A program made the position numbers and the translations under genes. This document shows, piece after piece, positions 6,058-6,951 of a DNA stretch of 6,951 nt (its first letter is position 1; every line of letters begins with the position of its first letter). A model generated the notes under the pieces. It was not told the DNA's origin. It searched no databases and saw only the letters and a program-made list of their open reading frames with translations. The stretch is from JBFHRB01 sp041591915. GTDB taxonomy: Bacteria; Actinomycetota; Nitriliruptoria; Nitriliruptorales; Nitriliruptoraceae. Location: contig JBFHRB010000178.1 of the NCBI GenBank assembly GCA_041591915.1, positions 1 through 6,951 on the forward strand, read 5' to 3'.

Positions 6058-6951
6058 CTGGGTCGACCGGGTCCTCGGCGACCGCGACCGCCTCGGCTGG
6101 TGGACGCTGCCCGTGTTCGTGGCCACCGGGCTCGCGGGCGCGGTCCTCGCCGGGACGATCGCCGCGGTGTACTACGGCCAGCAGGTGGACGCCCTCGAGG
6201 ACGAGACCCGCGCGTCGAGGCAGGAGCTGCAGGCTGCCGTGGACCGGGTCGCCGAGGCGCGCGAGGAGGCACTCGACGAGATCGAGGGCGAGGTCGAGTC
6301 CGTCCGCGAGACGCTGAGCCGGGCGCTGCCGGTCGAGGACGCGGGCGCCATCGGGCTCGCCCTGCTGCGGACCTTCCCCGACGCGGCCCCGGCACCCGAC
6401 CAACAGGGCGCGGCCGTGGGTGAGGTGCGGCCCCTGGCCGCGCAGGACCCGCCGGCCGAGCAGCCGCCCGCGGAGCAGCCGCAGCAGCCGGCCCCCCGTG
6501 AACGCGGAGCGCCGCGCATCGGCTCGGCCTTCGCGGTCGTCCGTGCCGAGGGCACGATCTTCTTCGCGACGAGCTACTCGCTCGTGCGTGATGACGACGG
6601 CCCCCGGGGCGTCGTCGAGGACCTCGAGCTCGTCACGGGCGAAGGGACGTTCGTCGCGACCGTGCACAACTGGGACGCGGCGATGGACGTGGCCCTGGTC
6701 GCGGCGAACATCCGCGCGGACATCGGCGAGTGGCTCCCGGAGGAGGACGGGGTCGAGGTCGGTGAGCGCGTCTTCTCGGTGGGGCTCACGCCATCGCTCA
6801 ACCTGGCCCTGGTCGCCGCGACGGTCGTCGCCACCGAACCGCGCTCGCTGCTCACCGACCTCGCGCCGCTGCCGGTCACGACCGGGGGGCCCGTGGTCGA
6901 TGCCGACGGCCGGGTGGTCGCGATCTCGACCGCCGCCTACCGGCCCTACGG
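6050..6951 (+). CDS. Membrane-anchored trypsin/HtrA-like protein, probable pseudoprotease, 3'-truncated
   Basis: Reads open from ATG 6050 (GAGGAG seven bases upstream) to the window edge; 300 residues visible and no stop. Layout: short Arg-rich cytoplasmic start (1-16), one membrane segment (about 17-42), predicted coiled coil rich in Glu, Arg and Ala (about 44-93), Pro/Gln-rich linker (about 110-155), then a beta-rich domain resembling chymotrypsin-fold S1C (HtrA/DegP) proteases from about 157. Landmarks are GSAFAVV (like GSGFVI), FATSYSLV (like VTNNHVV), MDVALV (like TDLAVL; D213 kept) and VTTGGPVVDADGRVVAIS (like GNSGGPLVNLDGEVVGIN). In this hand alignment the catalytic His is S177 and the catalytic Ser is T278. 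The only histidine, H206, is not at the catalytic place. The domain is therefore probably outside the membrane, non-proteolytic, and used for binding or scaffolding. A C-terminal PDZ domain may follow beyond the window. Residual Thr-based activity cannot be excluded. Confidence 0.8.
   Translation, partial: MASWVDRVLGDRDRLGWWTLPVFVATGLAGAVLAGTIAAVYYGQQVDALEDETRASRQELQAAVDRVAEAREEALDEIEGEVESVRETLSRALPVEDAGAIGLALLRTFPDAAPAPDQQGAAVGEVRPLAAQDPPAEQPPAEQPQQPAPRERGAPRIGSAFAVVRAEGTIFFATSYSLVRDDDGPRGVVEDLELVTGEGTFVATVHNWDAAMDVALVAANIRADIGEWLPEEDGVEVGERVFSVGLTPSLNLALVAATVVATEPRSLLTDLAPLPVTTGGPVVDADGRVVAISTAAYRPY
6449..6490 (+). repeat. Short in-frame repeat encoding a Pro/Ala/Glu/Gln linker
   Basis: Codons for residues 134-147 encode PPAEQ twice, followed by the related PQQP. 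The two copies use partly different codons, so this is a low-complexity linker rather than a fresh tandem duplication. It separates the coiled coil from the protease-like domain and suggests a flexible spacer. Confidence 0.6.

Noticed and set aside
5867..6667. A 266-codon minus-strand frame opposite the membrane-protein and pseudoprotease genes
   Set aside because: Arg/Gly-rich shadow. The plus-strand frames have membrane segments, a strong ribosome binding site and a protease-like fold.
1..6951. CRISPR arrays, tRNA or rRNA genes, insertion sequences, attachment sites
   Set aside because: No regularly spaced direct repeats, no cloverleaf or rRNA-like stretch, no transposase or integrase frame and no terminal inverted repeats were seen on reading both strands.

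Overview
The window is very GC-rich, with third codon positions almost always G or C, GTG starts used beside ATG, and purine-rich Shine-Dalgarno sites. This fits a high-GC actinobacterium (Actinomycetota), possibly a deep-branching class. That placement is inferred from composition and gene content only, because there is no rRNA or other marker gene here. Almost all of the DNA is coding.

Region 1 (1-4347, plus strand) holds two co-directional carbohydrate genes. The first is the 3' part of glgB, a GH13 glycogen branching enzyme whose start lies upstream of the window. After a 58-base gap comes a complete gene for an 821-residue glycoside hydrolase family 57 protein of the type with a C-terminal DUF3536 region. 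Region 2 (4361-5635, minus strand) is a complete GT4-type GT-B glycosyltransferase that converges on the GH57 gene with only 13 bases between the stop codons. A GC-rich hairpin spans both stops. Together the three genes look like an alpha-glucan (glycogen-like) synthesis and remodelling locus: the GT4 enzyme would build or prime chains, GlgB would add alpha-1,6 branches, and the GH57 enzyme would trim, transfer or branch chains. The exact reactions of the GT4 and GH57 enzymes cannot be read from sequence.

Region 3 (5636-5772) is a 137-base divergent intergenic spacer with a -10-like hexamer facing right and a short inverted repeat.

Region 4 (5773-6951, plus strand) is unrelated to sugar metabolism. 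A 94-residue small membrane protein overlaps by 8 bases a second gene that runs off the right edge. That second gene has no stop in the window and is easily missed. It encodes a membrane-anchored protein with a coiled coil, a Pro/Gln-rich linker and a trypsin/HtrA-like fold whose catalytic His and Ser positions appear to be Ser and Thr, so it is probably a pseudoprotease. This is the most unusual item in the window.
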